This document shows, piece by piece, positions 17,937-28,008 of a stretch of DNA of 64,000 bases. Numbering within the stretch: position 1 is the first letter of the stretch; each line of letters begins with the position of its first letter. The position numbers were made by a program, and so were the translations under genes. Source of the DNA: Halodesulfovibrio marinisediminis DSM 17456 (GTDB lineage Bacteria; Desulfobacterota; Desulfovibrionia; Desulfovibrionales; Desulfovibrionaceae); assembly GCF_900129975.1 (NCBI RefSeq), contig NZ_FSRG01000006.1, positions 1 to 64,000 on the forward strand, in the 5' to 3' direction. The notes under the pieces were generated by a model, which saw nothing but the letters and a program-made list of their open reading frames with translations, searched no databases and was not told the origin of the DNA.

Positions 17937-18724
17937 CTACCCCCTAATCCCATCAACTCTTCCTCTACATTCCCCACCCTCTCCCCCATGCCCTGCTATC
18001 GTTCCGCTTTGATGCGGTGCACTTTTGGCAGATCCGGAGACTGGATGTGTATAGTTTGAAAGCACTATTAAAGCGTCGCGTACTTCCTTCCAGACAGTCA
18101 GCATTTCATCCAATAGAGAGACACCGCCACTGCCGCTGCTACCAGAGGTTGAGCCTATTTTTATCTTGGTACGGAGATTGTGAACAGGGTGCCTGCGGTG
18201 TGGGTTGTGGTGGATTTTGAGGTTGCGGTTAGCGAGCCTTCTACGGTCTGGGTTGCGTTGCCGTTAATCTGCTGAGTGGCCATTGCCGCCGACTGTGTTC
18301 TTGTGTGAACCTTTAATGTTGGCTGTACGGCTGCCCTTCACTTGTTTTGATGGTCTTTGCCCACGGCTTCGCACTTATTGTCTGCCACTACACAGCGCAG
18401 ATCACGCGCGGTGATCATTTTTAGACTATCCACGGCTGCTATATTTGCGCGCCCGCCTGCTATACACAACCATGCCGGACTCCATGCCCACACCTACCGG
18501 AACAGGCAACGGCACAGCCTCGTAAACAGGGAATACGTTGTCCCGCTCCCTTCCGGTGTAAGAATCTCCACCTCTACAGCATACCGCGGTCTGAATCGCT
18601 CACTTATGCCGCCATTCTCCGGCGCATCGCACACTTTTACCACCCGCGCATACCAGTCTAAATGCAGCCCCGCTGCCAGCTCTTGAAAGGTTCGGAGAAT
18701 TATTCTCTTTATAAGCTCGCTCAA
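17937..18724 (-). pseudogene. Phage baseplate assembly protein V (spike), decayed
   Basis: Several frames are needed. The 5' part reads MSELIKRIILRTFQELAAG, then RPRYAVEVEILTPEG; after a frameshift VPLPVPVGVGMESGM; and the last 60 codons in one frame include LLDEMLTVWKEVRDALIVLS, NYTHPVSG and a final VDGIRG. This is the layout of gpV-like baseplate spike proteins, with part of the middle deleted. Its 5' end recurs at about 26.85 and 27.3 kb. The P2-like tail cluster at 52-64 kb has no V gene next to W, so this debris may derive from a related phage. Confidence 0.6.
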
Positions 18725-18804
18725 TGCTTATTCCATTTGTAGTAATATCTTAAAGAAGTTGATATATTCATCACATACTCCATTTTACAACCTCCTTTAA
18801 GAAA

Positions 18805-18847
18805 GAGGGCTTAAAGATTCTCCCCAGAATTCTTTAAGTCCTTTTTT
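18805..18847 (-). terminator. Hairpin upstream of the V pseudogene
   Basis: AGGGCTTAAAGA pairs with TCTTTAAGTCCT, with T6 on the right. A better preserved version is at 26941-26986 and a worn one near 27.45 kb. Confidence 0.65.
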
Positions 18848-18942
18848 CCTTTTATCCCCCTTCTTAACCAAACCTTACCCCTTACCACCGTATAAACCTT
18901 ACTCGCTTCTTTTGAACAACATAGCGGTTCAAAAGAAAATGA

Positions 18943-18995
18943 GGGTGGAGAGCTGAACTCCCTACTATCCCCTATCCACATCCAGCTCTCCCCCC
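18943..18995 (+). ncRNA. GGGAGG-arm hairpin element 1 (candidate structured RNA)
   Basis: GGGTGGAGAGCTG pairs with CAGCTCTCCCCCC (13 bp, one mismatch). Family member described at 27161. Directly followed by a decayed 3' end of gene C on the minus strand. Confidence 0.45.
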
Positions 18996-19002
18996 TTCTT
19001 AA

Positions 19003-19185
19003 TCAACTCACCACCATCTCATGACCACATTACTGCAAGCTGATTACACGCTGCACGTTATGCAGCGCACAGCGCAGAAATTGCTGGAAGCACCTTTGTT
19101 CCTGCTCGAACGGCGTTTCAAACGAACGCCAGCCGTCATTAGGGTCTTGATAACAATCTGCTACATTCCCATGCAACATTCGCAT
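19003..19185 (-). pseudogene. Gene 'C' remnant (phage-like)
   Basis: About 60 codons including FQQFLRCALHNVQRVISLQ, an in-frame stop, then CGHEMVVS. Same family as the longer copy at 28172-28597. The sequence from 19186 to 19640 holds no gene I can support; it includes a G/C-poor stretch and a small hairpin around GAAATCGCGCGC. Confidence 0.5.
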
Positions 19186-19658
19186 AAGAGCTGAAATCTC
19201 CTACAAATCAGTTACGATATCAGCCTTAGACTGGCATGCTTGAGCCTGAATCATAAGAAATCTCCTTCTCCTAGTTCTTCGAATTAGGCTTTACCAAATA
19301 AAAAAGTCGGGAGCTTCGAAAGTGCGATCAAGTGCGCCCTGCGAAATTGCGACCGAGACAGTTCACACTTCTACAAAGCAAGCTCCTGTGCGCACATATT
19401 AGAGCCAAACATATTTTACGCTGCCTAATTTCAGGACCGAACCTGTTTTCTTTAATCAAATACAGACGATTGAAGTTAAAACATGGAAGGAGTTAAAGGA
19501 AAATTCTGAATTGTCCCTTGAATGGCAGAAATAAAATGTTTAGACATTAGAAATCGCGCGCGGACCAGTCCTCTGCGCGATTTCTGCACAACTTACAAAA
19601 AAGGCACAAGCTGCACACTGGTGCCTATTACGTTTCACTGCTAATTAATGAGGGTACT

Positions 19659-20003
19659 ATGAAGAAGTTATTCTTTTTATTTATTCTTTTTCTTTGCTTT
19701 TCCGTAACGCTCCCGAGCGTTCCAACAGACTCGCATAACACAGCAATTTTTTCCATGGTCCAACAAGCCTACGCTGAAGAAAAGAGTACCTGGGAGAATT
19801 TGGGGAAATCAATGCGCAACATGATGGATGAAGGCACGGAAGCAGCGAAAGATGCTGGAGAAGCCATTAAGTCCGGACTGAACAAGGCTAAAAAAGATGT
19901 CAAAGAAGGTGTCAGAGACTTTAAAAAGGGGTGGAATGAGCAAGCTGGCGAAGGTCAAGAGTCCGCTCAGCCACCTTCCACTTACGAGTCACATACACTA
20001 TAG
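19659..20003 (+). CDS. Small secreted amphipathic-helix protein
   Basis: 114 residues. A signal peptide (KLFFLFILFLCFSVTLPS) is followed by a charged helix with imperfect 11-residue periodicity (EAAKDAGEAIKSGLNKAKKD), similar in style to LEA or apolipoprotein-like proteins. Probably periplasmic; possible role in stress or membrane protection is only a guess. Own terminator follows immediately. Confidence 0.7.
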   Translation: MKKLFFLFILFLCFSVTLPSVPTDSHNTAIFSMVQQAYAEEKSTWENLGKSMRNMMDEGTEAAKDAGEAIKSGLNKAKKDVKEGVRDFKKGWNEQAGEGQESAQPPSTYESHTL

Positions 20004-20017
20004 TTTGAACCAACAAG

Positions 20018-20056
20018 ATGATCCTGCGCACAACATTGTGGCAGGATCATTTTTTT
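20018..20056 (+). terminator. Terminator of the secreted helix protein gene
   Basis: ATGATCCTGC pairs perfectly with GCAGGATCAT, then T7. Confidence 0.9.
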
Positions 20057-20266
20057 AGTTCATGTTCCATATATTCCATCCGTCTCAAATCTGAAGATTG
20101 CATACCTCCATACTTCGATTTCCACTTGTAGTAGGTCGCACCTGATATTCCATGGAAACAGCAATTGTCTTTGCCTTTGCTGCTTGCTTCGCCTTCCATC
20201 AAAATCACACTAATCTTAGTTTCAGTGTAGATGTATCCTGACTGCGTTATGCCAAAAAACTCTATT
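20047..20266 (-). pseudogene. IS3-family transposase OrfA fragment
   Basis: Conceptual product holds HGISGATYYKWKSKYGGMQ, then a DLRRMEYMEHELKK helix, the classical helix-turn-helix and leucine-zipper border of IS3-group OrfA proteins. The expected start is degraded, OrfB is absent and no inverted repeats are visible, so this is an insertion-sequence relic. Confidence 0.75.
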
Positions 20267-20486
20267 TTTGATGTGTGTCTTTTTAAGGGAAGCTTACAAT
20301 TTCTGATGAACAAGAAAACATAAGCCATTTAGCAAATTCACTAAACATAACAAGTGGTTATACACTCAAACAGCACGACAACATGCTGTTTTTCTTACAT
20401 TTTTTCAGAAAAAAATTAATACTGCACCACTCTTGCCGATAAGCATTTTAGACCAAACTCGTAGACTTATCACTCAAGGGGGTTAC

Positions 20487-22304
20487 ATGTTTAGAAAAAT
20501 AACGATTAGAGTTCGTGTATTTCTACTATTAACAGTTTTCTTACTTTTCATTTTAGGAATTCTCCTTTTCAATGCACGCTCAACAATGCAGTCAAATGAC
20601 GATGCAGTTCTCCACTTACAAGCAATCATGCTCAATGGAGAAAAAGAAACACTCAAAGTCGCAACCCACTCCTTAGCACTCGCCATAAGCTCTCAGCTTA
20701 CTGGAATCAAAGACAAAGAAACCCAGTACCGTATTATTCAAAACTCGGTCGAAAAAGCTCGTTTCAAAAAAGATAGATCAGGATATTTCTTTGCCTATGA
20801 AGGCACCAGAAACGTTGCTCTTCCAACTAAAAAAAGTCTTATTGGCAAAGAGTTAGGGCAGACTAAAGACAAAAATGGTGTCTACTACGTTCGTGACTTA
20901 CAAGATGCCGCAGCTTCCGGTGGCGCATTTGTACAATACGTTTTTAATAAACCCGGACAAGGTGATCAGCCTAAACTTGCCTACGCAGAAATGATTCCAG
21001 GAACACAATGCTGGGTAGGAACAGGCGTTTACATCGATAATATTGAAAGAGACGGACAGGCGCTTAGAGCGGAGTTAGATAGCAGCATGAAAGAACACAT
21101 GCTGATACAGCTTTCCATCATCGGTGTAGTTCTCCTCTTCGGACTTGCGCCATTCTGTCTTTTCCTTGTTCGTTCTATCGTTACCCCTGTTCAACAGGCG
21201 AACAAGGTCGCACAACAAATCGCAGACGGAAATCTTAATGTTACGATTGAGGTTGAAGGAAACGATGAAATCGCAGCCCTTCAAGCATCCCTTTCTGTCA
21301 TGGCTGAAACATTACGAGAAAATGTTGAAGACATGGAAGCGAAAGAAAAAGAAGCACAACACCAAGCAGCCATTGCCCGTGAGGCAGCAGCAAGAGCAGA
21401 AGAAGCAATGCAGCAGGCCGCGGTTGCAACCAGCGAAGGCATCAACACTGCGGCAGAACGCCTTACTGGACTGGTAACCAGTATTAATGCCAGCTCATCC
21501 GATTTAGCATCAACAAGCCGCCAGCTGGAAAAAGGCTCTGAAATCCAGCTCACTCGCATCAGCGAAACAGCAACTGCCATGGAAGAAATGAACGCAACCG
21601 TGCTAGAAGTTGCTCGCAACGCAAGTGATGCTGCGGAGCGTACTGAGCGTTCTCGACGTCAGGCTGCTGAAGGTCAGACTGTTGTAATCGACACCATCAA
21701 CTCCATTAATGAGTTACGCAGCATTACAACTATCCTGCAAGAAAACATGAACCTGCTTGGAAGAGAGTCTGACGCAATCGGCCAAGTAATGACCATAATC
21801 AACGATATTGCAGACCAGACTAACCTGCTCGCTCTGAACGCGGCAATCGAAGCAGCACGCGCTGGTGATGCAGGACGCGGCTTTGCCGTAGTAGCAGATG
21901 AGGTTCGCAAACTTGCAGAAAAAACCATGGGCGCCACAAGCGAAGTAGGCAACAGCATCAGCACAATTCAACAGCTTGCACAAAAAAACATTAAGGGCAT
22001 GGAAGAATCTGCTGAAGCAATGCAATCCACAGCACAGCGCTCACAAGTTTCAGGCGAAATGCTTGAGTCCATTGTTGAGATGGCTGATGCCGCCGCAGCG
22101 CAGGTACAATCCATTGCAACGGCTGCAGAAGAACAGTCTGCAGCGTCCGAAGAGATCACCAAATCAATTGAAGAAATAAACGCCATTGCTAATGAATCCC
22201 GCTCCATGGCTGGCAATGCCGAGCAAAGCGTATCCGCACTGCACGACGAAGCACGAAATCTTCAAGAGATTATCTACGAACTCAAAGAAGAAGCTGCTCG
22301 ATAA
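20487..22304 (+). CDS. Methyl-accepting chemotaxis protein with sCache sensor
   Basis: 605 residues. Membrane segment about 10-30; periplasmic single-Cache domain with DRSGYFFAY and the [10 protein letters not shown] end (about 35-190); second membrane segment about 205-230; HAMP; and a long cytoplasmic coiled coil with the conserved hairpin [18 protein letters not shown]. It senses a small organic ligand and steers the CheA/CheW system. GGGGG lies just before the ATG at 20487; an upstream in-frame start lacks a ribosome site. Terminator follows. Confidence 0.93.
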   Translation: MFRKITIRVRVFLLLTVFLLFILGILLFNARSTMQSNDDAVLHLQAIMLNGEKETLKVATHSLALAISSQLTGIKDKETQYRIIQNSVEKARFKKDRSGYFFAYEGTRNVALPTKKSLIGKELGQTKDKNGVYYVRDLQDAAASGGAFVQYVFNKPGQGDQPKLAYAEMIPGTQCWVGTGVYIDNIERDGQALRAELDSSMKEHMLIQLSIIGVVLLFGLAPFCLFLVRSIVTPVQQANKVAQQIADGNLNVTIEVEGNDEIAALQASLSVMAETLRENVEDMEAKEKEAQHQAAIAREAAARAEEAMQQAAVATSEGINTAAERLTGLVTSINASSSDLASTSRQLEKGSEIQLTRISETATAMEEMNATVLEVARNASDAAERTERSRRQAAEGQTVVIDTINSINELRSITTILQENMNLLGRESDAIGQVMTIINDIADQTNLLALNAAIEAARAGDAGRGFAVVADEVRKLAEKTMGATSEVGNSISTIQQLAQKNIKGMEESAEAMQSTAQRSQVSGEMLESIVEMADAAAAQVQSIATAAEEQSAASEEITKSIEEINAIANESRSMAGNAEQSVSALHDEARNLQEIIYELKEEAAR

Positions 22305-22374
22305 CTGCTATCGTATGTTTCTGGGGGCACCTGCCTCCGGCGTTCAGCTAACCTCCCTTACCTAAAATAAGCTT

Positions 22375-22409
22375 GGGCTGTTCTACCTATGTAGGACAGC
22401 CCTTTTTTT
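22375..22409 (+). terminator. Terminator of the chemotaxis receptor gene
   Basis: GGGCTGTTCTAC pairs with GTAGGACAGCCC, then T7. The rest of 22410-22770 holds no gene I can support. Confidence 0.92.
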
Positions 22410-22770
22410 GTTATTAAGCAAGTTAGGCATAAACCATGTGAGGACACAAGGATAAGGCCTTCCCCTTCTGTCATGCAATAGGCGGGAAGGAAATACCGTC
22501 AGGTAATGCCACCGTCTTCCTGCTGTAGATGCGCATAGATAGCCCATTCCCGTTACAAGAGAGGCTTCGTCACATGCATATACTGAACGCTCACATGCCC
22601 AACACCGTCTAAATCACCTTACATTACAAATAACTATGGATAGAAATGCGTAATACGATTCAGCATCTTCTATTGAATCTATGTATTTGATTTATCCCAT
22701 TGTATATGTTCAATAATTTTTCAATTTATCATGTCCCCAAATCTTATCAGCAAAAGCAAAAAGAAGAAGA

Positions 22771-23931
22771 ATGTCTACAACTGAAAAATTATTAACATGT
22801 ATAGAGCATTTTAAATCTATCCCCGAACACAGCATTGTCGAGCTGGATAATTTTCGGGAGCGTGGCGGACTGGTTGTTGGAGTATACTGCATTTATGCGC
22901 CAAGCGAACTTATTCGCGCCACAGGTGCTGTGCCAGTAGGACTCTGCGGCAAACGACACGATCCTATACAGGCAGCAGAAAATGACCTGCCTTCCAGCCT
23001 CTGCCCTCTCATCAAGTCCAGCTATGGATACGCAATCACAGACAAATGTCCCTTTTTCAGCCTCTCTGATGTTCTCGCCGCCGAGTCCACCTGCGACGGG
23101 AAAAAAAAGATGTACGAGCTCATGGGGAGATTGAAGCCCCTGCACGTAATGCAGCTGCCTCACACGCAGAAAGGAGAAGCGGTACACCGTTATTGGGTTG
23201 ACTCCCTGCATGATCTGGAAGCTTTTCTGGTTACGCATGGGGCACAGCCCATCAAAAGCAAGGAACTTCAACGTCAAATCAAACTGCACAACCAGATGCG
23301 AACCAAGCTGGCTAGTGTGATGCATCTGGCCGCAGATGAGCGTTCACCTCTTCGGGGAAGTGACCTTTTAGCCGTACAGGAAAGTAAAGGCTTTGTGGTG
23401 GATATTGAGGGATATCTAGACCAACTGGATAACCTTGAGCAGGAGTTGCGCGCTTATCTAGCGCAACCCAACTTAAAACCACAGTCCGGTCCCCGCTTGA
23501 TGCTCACAGGTGTTCCTGTTGGCAAAGGCTCAGAAAAGGTCATTCGCATTGCCGAAGAACTGGGTGCCCGTGTCGTATGTATGGAAAATTGCACCGGTGT
23601 TAAAGGTCTCGAGCTGCTCGCAGACGAAGAAGCTACACCATATGAAGCCTTGGCTGAACGCTATCTTCGCATCCCTTGTTCATGCATGTCCCCTAATTCG
23701 GGCCGAAAGAAAAGTCTTGGCGAACTGGGAAAAGAGTTCGGAGTTCATGGCGTGATAGATCTCACATGGCTCGGATGCCATACATACAATACCGAGGCCT
23801 ATTCTGTTCAGAAGTGGGTGGAGGAAGCTCTAGGCGTTCCATCGTTACATTTAGAGACAGATTATTCAGATTCGGATGTGGAGCAATTGCGCACTCGTAT
23901 TGAAGCTTACTTGGAATTAATCGACCTATAA
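22771..23931 (+). CDS. Double-cubane cluster / 2-hydroxyacyl-CoA dehydratase D-like protein
   Basis: 386 residues. Family marks: SSLCPLIKSSYGYA with Cys78, DKCPFFS with Cys93, ESTCDGKKKMYE with Cys108, then MENCTG, a PCSC pair and LGCHTYN in the C-terminal half. These Cys ligate the Fe-S clusters of HgdB/HgdC-type subunits and of single-polypeptide double-cubane proteins (YjiM-like). Such proteins take one low-potential electron from an ATP-driven activator. No activator (HgdC/YjiL type) is next to it. Instead the next three genes form an ABC importer, 22 bp away, so the substrate may be imported. Substrate unknown. Confidence 0.85.
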   Translation: MSTTEKLLTCIEHFKSIPEHSIVELDNFRERGGLVVGVYCIYAPSELIRATGAVPVGLCGKRHDPIQAAENDLPSSLCPLIKSSYGYAITDKCPFFSLSDVLAAESTCDGKKKMYELMGRLKPLHVMQLPHTQKGEAVHRYWVDSLHDLEAFLVTHGAQPIKSKELQRQIKLHNQMRTKLASVMHLAADERSPLRGSDLLAVQESKGFVVDIEGYLDQLDNLEQELRAYLAQPNLKPQSGPRLMLTGVPVGKGSEKVIRIAEELGARVVCMENCTGVKGLELLADEEATPYEALAERYLRIPCSCMSPNSGRKKSLGELGKEFGVHGVIDLTWLGCHTYNTEAYSVQKWVEEALGVPSLHLETDYSDSDVEQLRTRIEAYLELIDL

Positions 23932-23953
23932 CTCTAACATTCGGAGAAAGATC

Positions 23954-25099
23954 ATGCTTGGCAAAAAATTTTTAAAACGTGGAAAAAAGCTTGTTCTGTT
24001 AGCGACGGTGCTTTGCTTATCTGTTGTTTTCTGTGCTAGCGGCGCAATCGCGGCGAACAAGAAAACACCTCGCCTCTACATGGGCTACATATTCACTACT
24101 CACCATACCCCTTTGATGGTAGCAGCCATGAAAGGAGAAGCCTTCAAAGAATCCGGCGCTTACTTTAAGGAAATGGTTTCGAAACAAAAATACGAACTGC
24201 TTTCCAAGGACGGAAAATCTCTTGCCGTTATCAACTTGATCGTCTCCAAAAGCGGTTCCGAAACAACCACCCTCTTTGCTCAGGAGCGTCTTGATCTTGG
24301 ACTCGCTTCAAGTACTGCTTTCATGAGCGGCATCGATAAGGGCACTAAGATGAAGATTCTTTGCCCATTGCATGTCGACGGCATGAGCATGGTATTTCCA
24401 CAGGGCAGCACCATCCAAGGCTGGAGCGATGTAAAAGCACTCATTGAAAAATCAAATAAGCCTCTTAAAATCGGCTACCATTCACCTACAAGTGCTCCAC
24501 GTATCGCTTTTGAAGGAGCTCTTCACAATGTAGGTTACAAAATCTCCCAAAACGCCAACGACGCAGACGCAGACATTCTTCTTGTTGACCTGAAATCTAC
24601 TTCAAACCTCATTCCTGCTCTTGTAAGCAAACAGGTTGACTGTTGGGTGGGACCTGCTCCACACCCTGTAGTGGCAGAGCACAAACACGTCGGCCATATT
24701 GGTCTGAATTCCCGAGAACTTCCTCCAGCAGGTCAATGGGAAGATTTCCCGTGTTGTGTTATGGGAGCCAGCAACAAGGTTATTGCTTCTAATCCTGAAG
24801 CAGTACAGGGCATCACTGACTTGTTAGCATTTGCCTGCAAATGGGCAAATGAAAACAAAACCGAAACTGCGAAGATTTCCGGCAACTGGATTGGCGTTCC
24901 TGTAAAAGCCGTTGAGAAATCAACGATTGTTTACACTACCACTCCTACAGAAAAGTGGCTTAAAGGCGAAGGAATGTTCCTGAACATGCTGCAAAGCATG
25001 AACAAGCTCAAAGGGTCTCTTAAAACCGCAGACCTGAAGGCCGCCACCCCAACACTGTTTGACTTCACATTCATCAAAAAGACTCAGAACGAGAGTTAA
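23954..25099 (+). CDS. ABC transporter substrate-binding protein, NitT/TauT (NMT1-like) type
   Basis: 381 residues with an unusually long basic signal peptide ending near SGAIAA. The mature part shows the two-lobed NMT1/TauA pattern: LGLASSTAFMSGID, KIGYHSPTSAP and VDCWVGPAPHP. It would bind an organic substrate in the periplasm. Second gene of the double-cubane operon. A stable hairpin after the stop probably allows its higher expression relative to the permease. Confidence 0.85.
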   Translation: MLGKKFLKRGKKLVLLATVLCLSVVFCASGAIAANKKTPRLYMGYIFTTHHTPLMVAAMKGEAFKESGAYFKEMVSKQKYELLSKDGKSLAVINLIVSKSGSETTTLFAQERLDLGLASSTAFMSGIDKGTKMKILCPLHVDGMSMVFPQGSTIQGWSDVKALIEKSNKPLKIGYHSPTSAPRIAFEGALHNVGYKISQNANDADADILLVDLKSTSNLIPALVSKQVDCWVGPAPHPVVAEHKHVGHIGLNSRELPPAGQWEDFPCCVMGASNKVIASNPEAVQGITDLLAFACKWANENKTETAKISGNWIGVPVKAVEKSTIVYTTTPTEKWLKGEGMFLNMLQSMNKLKGSLKTADLKAATPTLFDFTFIKKTQNES

Positions 25100-25116
25100 T
25101 TGCCTGCTAACATAAT

Positions 25117-25146
25117 AAGCGGCGGCACCTTCGGGAGTCGCCGCTT
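25117..25146 (+). terminator. Intra-operon hairpin between binding protein and permease
   Basis: AAGCGGCG pairs with CGCCGCTT with no T tract. Typical of mRNA-stabilising or attenuating hairpins after binding-protein genes. Confidence 0.75.
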
Positions 25147-25167
25147 GTCTTTGAAGGAGACAGCACC

Positions 25168-26013
25168 ATGCAACGGAGCACGTTACGCGTCATGCCCCAA
25201 GCAATACCGCTCATCACACCGGCATTGTTTGTCGCACTTTGGATGATGGTGGCGGCACAAGTAAGCAATCAGGTAATATTACCAACGGTTGAACAAGTTC
25301 TTGAACTGCTAACTCAACCTCTGGCAGACATCATCAGCATGGGCTCATTAGCCAGTAACGTTCTGGTTAGTCTTGTCCGAGTGATCATAGGCTATTTTGT
25401 CGCGGCAGCAATCGCCATTCCTATGGGTGTGGTCATGGGCTATTATGGGCTGGCTTTCAAGCTCTTCAATAATTTCCTCAATCTGTTTCGCCCCATTCCC
25501 CCTCTGGCATGGGTTCCACTGGTGATGGCATGGTTTGGTGTTTCCAGCTTTGCAACAGTGTTGGGTGTCGAGACAGGCCAAGCGTACATCTACCTGAACA
25601 ACATAAAATTTTCGATGGTCTTTATTATCTTCATCGGAGCCTTTTACCCAATCCTTACCGCCACACTGCACGGTGTGACTGGCGTGAACAAGACTCTGAT
25701 CGATTCTGCCCGCGTGCTTGGTGCCAGCGAAAGACAGGTATTCGCCAAAGTACTCATCCCTGCCGCCATGCCATCCATCATCACCGGTATGCGCATCGGT
25801 CTGGGTATCGCCTGGATGTGCCTTGTTTCCGCGGAAATGCTGCCGGGGTCGCTTTCAGGCGTAGGCTATCTCATTACCCACGCCTACACACTGGCTTCCA
25901 CTGACATTGTCATTGCAGGTATGATTTCAATCGGCGTTGTCGGCGCCCTCATGGATCTCATGTTCAGAGAATTTGAGAGGAAAAAATATTCATGGCGCAG
26001 GCAGGTTAAGTAG
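25168..26013 (+). CDS. ABC transporter permease, NitT/TauT type
   Basis: 281 residues with about six to seven membrane segments. The BPD_transp_1 coupling loop is visible as DSARVLGASERQVFAKVLIP. An extra segment near residues 125-150 (GVETGQAYIYLNNIKFSM) interrupts the usual loop and is uncommon. AAGGAG precedes the ATG; the stop is followed after one base by the ATPase start. Confidence 0.9.
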   Translation: MQRSTLRVMPQAIPLITPALFVALWMMVAAQVSNQVILPTVEQVLELLTQPLADIISMGSLASNVLVSLVRVIIGYFVAAAIAIPMGVVMGYYGLAFKLFNNFLNLFRPIPPLAWVPLVMAWFGVSSFATVLGVETGQAYIYLNNIKFSMVFIIFIGAFYPILTATLHGVTGVNKTLIDSARVLGASERQVFAKVLIPAAMPSIITGMRIGLGIAWMCLVSAEMLPGSLSGVGYLITHAYTLASTDIVIAGMISIGVVGALMDLMFREFERKKYSWRRQVK

Positions 26014-26014
26014 C

Positions 26015-26776
26015 ATGCAAGAAACAAACGACAACATTCTCCATGTCGAAAGGCTGAGCAAAGAGTTCACAACAGAGCGAGGCGAACAGCTCATAGCCGT
26101 GGATAACGTTAACTTGAACGTTTCAAGCAATGAATTTGTCTGCATTGTGGGACCTTCCGGGTGCGGTAAGTCCACCATGTTACGAATCATCGCAGGTCTT
26201 GAAGAGGCAAGCGCCGGTAACGTGCGCTACAGGGGAACGCCTGTAACCAAACCCGGCAAACGGATTGGCATGGTCTTTCAGGAATACTCACTCTTCCCTT
26301 GGCTGTCCGTTTTGGACAATACTGCAGCAGGACTGGAATTCGCAGGTATTCCACGAGAGAGAAGACGGGAACAGGCAAAAGAATACCTTAAGATCGTCGG
26401 TATGTCGGAGTTTGCAGAAGCATACCCGCACGAACTTTCGGGGGGCATGCGCCAGCGCGTGGCCATTGCGCGCGCCCTTGCCAATGACCCTGATGTTCTT
26501 CTCATGGATGAGCCTTTCGGAGCTCTTGATGCCCATACCCGCATTCTTCTACAGCGTGAGCTCCTACGTATATGGGAGATGACACACAAAACAATCCTTT
26601 TCGTCACCCATAGCGTTGATGAGGCCGTCTATCTGGCTGACAGAATCATCATCATGTCCCATCGTCCGGGAAAAATCCGTGACGTGCTGACAGTGGATAT
26701 GGATCGTCCGCGCAGTCGCGCCATGCCTGAATTCGGAAAACTCACCGACTCAATTCTGACTGCGCTTGAATATTAG
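26015..26776 (+). CDS. ABC transporter ATP-binding protein, NitT/TauT type
   Basis: 253 residues. Walker A GPSGCGKST, Q-loop VFQEYSLFPW, signature LSGGM, Walker B VLLMDEP, H-loop VTHSVDEAV: complete and presumably active. Start at 26015 lets it follow the permease stop by one base; the open frame continues upstream inside the permease gene without a ribosome site. Last gene of the four-gene operon. Confidence 0.93.
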   Translation: MQETNDNILHVERLSKEFTTERGEQLIAVDNVNLNVSSNEFVCIVGPSGCGKSTMLRIIAGLEEASAGNVRYRGTPVTKPGKRIGMVFQEYSLFPWLSVLDNTAAGLEFAGIPRERRREQAKEYLKIVGMSEFAEAYPHELSGGMRQRVAIARALANDPDVLLMDEPFGALDAHTRILLQRELLRIWEMTHKTILFVTHSVDEAVYLADRIIIMSHRPGKIRDVLTVDMDRPRSRAMPEFGKLTDSILTALEY

Positions 26777-26829
26777 CTCGACAACTCTCCGCTATAATGC
26801 GGTACGCATGTAACAGCGTTGAAAAGTTA

Positions 26830-26990
26830 ACAGCTCTATTTTCTTTATAAGTTCTCGCACTATTTACTCCATTCATAGCAGTATATTAAGACTTCTGATA
26901 TATTACTCGCATACTCCATTTTGCATTCTCCTTTAAGAAAGAGGGCGTAAAGAATTTTCTCCACAAATTCTTACGCCCTCTTTTTTGATT
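26830..26990 (-). pseudogene. 5' relic of baseplate gene V with its upstream hairpin
   Basis: 26843-26880 matches the first codons of the V pseudogene at 18.7 kb, and 26941-26986 is the well-preserved hairpin GAGGGCGTAA/TTACGCCCTC followed by T6. Only the gene start survives. Confidence 0.5.
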
Positions 26991-27074
26991 CACAAACAGC
27001 CATAGACAGTACCGCTCTTAAAAAAGAAACTGCCACCATTTAATATAATTATCATAACAATTTATAAACACTAT

Positions 27075-27118
27075 GTAATCTTCCCGTAACATTAATGTCA
27101 CCTTAACGTAACGTTACA
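27075..27118 (+). promoter_or_regulatory. Tandem 11-bp GTAAC boxes (PhoB-like), set 1
   Basis: Four head-to-tail units at exact 11-bp spacing: GTAATCTTCCC, GTAACATTAAT, GTCACCTTAAC, GTAACGTTACA. This is the geometry of OmpR/PhoB-family sites. A hairpin element starts 43 bp downstream. Comparable sets: 35713, 36433, 46027. Confidence 0.65.
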
Positions 27119-27160
27119 CAGCCCCATATTGTATACACACATTACACGCTTCGATACGTT

Positions 27161-27227
27161 GGGGGTGGGAAGAGGGCCGTCAAGGATGCTCTGCACCTCA
27201 TAAACTCTCATTACGCCCTCTTCCCCC
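27161..27227 (+). ncRNA. GGGAGG-arm hairpin element 2 (candidate small RNA)
   Basis: GGGAAGAGGGC pairs perfectly with GCCCTCTTCCC over a loop holding TGCACCTCATAAA. The element at 36511 keeps the loop (GCACCTCAAACA) and has different but still matching arms, as expected of a conserved RNA structure. Orientation is inferred from the boxes at 27075. Confidence 0.5.
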
Positions 27228-27229
27228 TA

Positions 27230-27372
27230 CTCTAGCCTCACCACCATCTCATGCCCGCATAGGTGTAAGCAGGTTACGCGCATACCGATCAAGATGCAGT
27301 CCCGCTGTTCGTTCCGAAAAGATTCGTGAAATTATTCTCTTTATAAGTTCACGCACTATCTATTACGTCCAT
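27230..27372 (-). pseudogene. Hybrid relic: start of V joined to end of gene C
   Basis: Reads RELIKRII, then AGLHLDRYAR as in the V pseudogene, and runs directly into the gene C ending CGHEMVV. A deletion has fused the two genes. A worn copy of the V-upstream hairpin lies at about 27420-27475. Confidence 0.5.
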
Positions 27373-27629
27373 CGTAATAGATTAAAATTCATCACATGAG
27401 AGTAACGCTCTCAATATTATATTCTCCTTAAAAGAGAACCTTAAAGACTTCTTCTTTAACGTTCCTCTTTGTGTCACTTGCCCACCTCAGTCCTCAATAT
27501 CGATAACAAAAAACGTATAGCTCTTTTTTAACAAGCAACAACACTCTAACAACCTATTCACACTACCTTATTTATTAGCTCCTCCATAAATAGAAAGCTT
27601 TGAACCCTGTTCAAAAAAATAATGATATC

Positions 27630-27750
27630 TTGACTTAGTAAGAAGTTACTTACTAAAAGCAACTCGCCCTGCTAGCAGGGTATACCCAGAATCTGGGGGG
27701 AAGGTTCTGGAGCATTTTTTTACGCCTAAAAATCTCTGATGCCGCCCCCC
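27630..27750 (+). ncRNA. Two-hairpin element 3 with TTGACT promoter (candidate small RNA)
   Basis: TTGACT at 27630, -10-like ACTAAA at 27652, then the perfect palindrome CCCTGCTAGCAGGG (27667-27680), the linker TACCCAGAATCTGGG, and a long hairpin whose arms are G6 (27695-27700) and C6 (27745-27750) with TACGCCTAAAAA in the loop. Confidence 0.5.
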
Positions 27751-27799
27751 TTTCTCTCTCTTCCAATGCAGCAACACTGTCTACACAATACAGCCTTAT

Positions 27800-28000
27800 A
27801 TAATTGTTACAGAATGTTATATAACATTGTAACATCCATTTGACCGTAATGTTGCTTTTGCAACAGACTAAGCGCCAACCATTTAGTATTAGACTCAACT
27901 CACGCCACGTACTACCTTTGACGATGCAATCAATCATCCACGCATCGCTCTTCACAGCATCAATATTGAAAATCGCATCTTAGTTTTTTACAAAATTGTC
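27800..28000. other. Non-coding stretch with degenerate GTTAC/GTAAC motifs
   Basis: No supportable gene. Contains GTTACAG, TGTTATATAACA and GTAATGTT motifs reminiscent of the 11-bp boxes but without regular spacing. Confidence 0.4.
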
Positions 28001-28008
28001 ATAAAATA

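Noticed and set aside
22410-22770. Riboswitch before the double-cubane operon
   Set aside because: GC-rich segments are present but I could not find the conserved boxes of cobalamin, TPP or molybdenum-cofactor riboswitches.
27653-27955. 100-codon minus-strand frame
   Set aside because: Spans hairpin element 3; no family resemblance or ribosome site.
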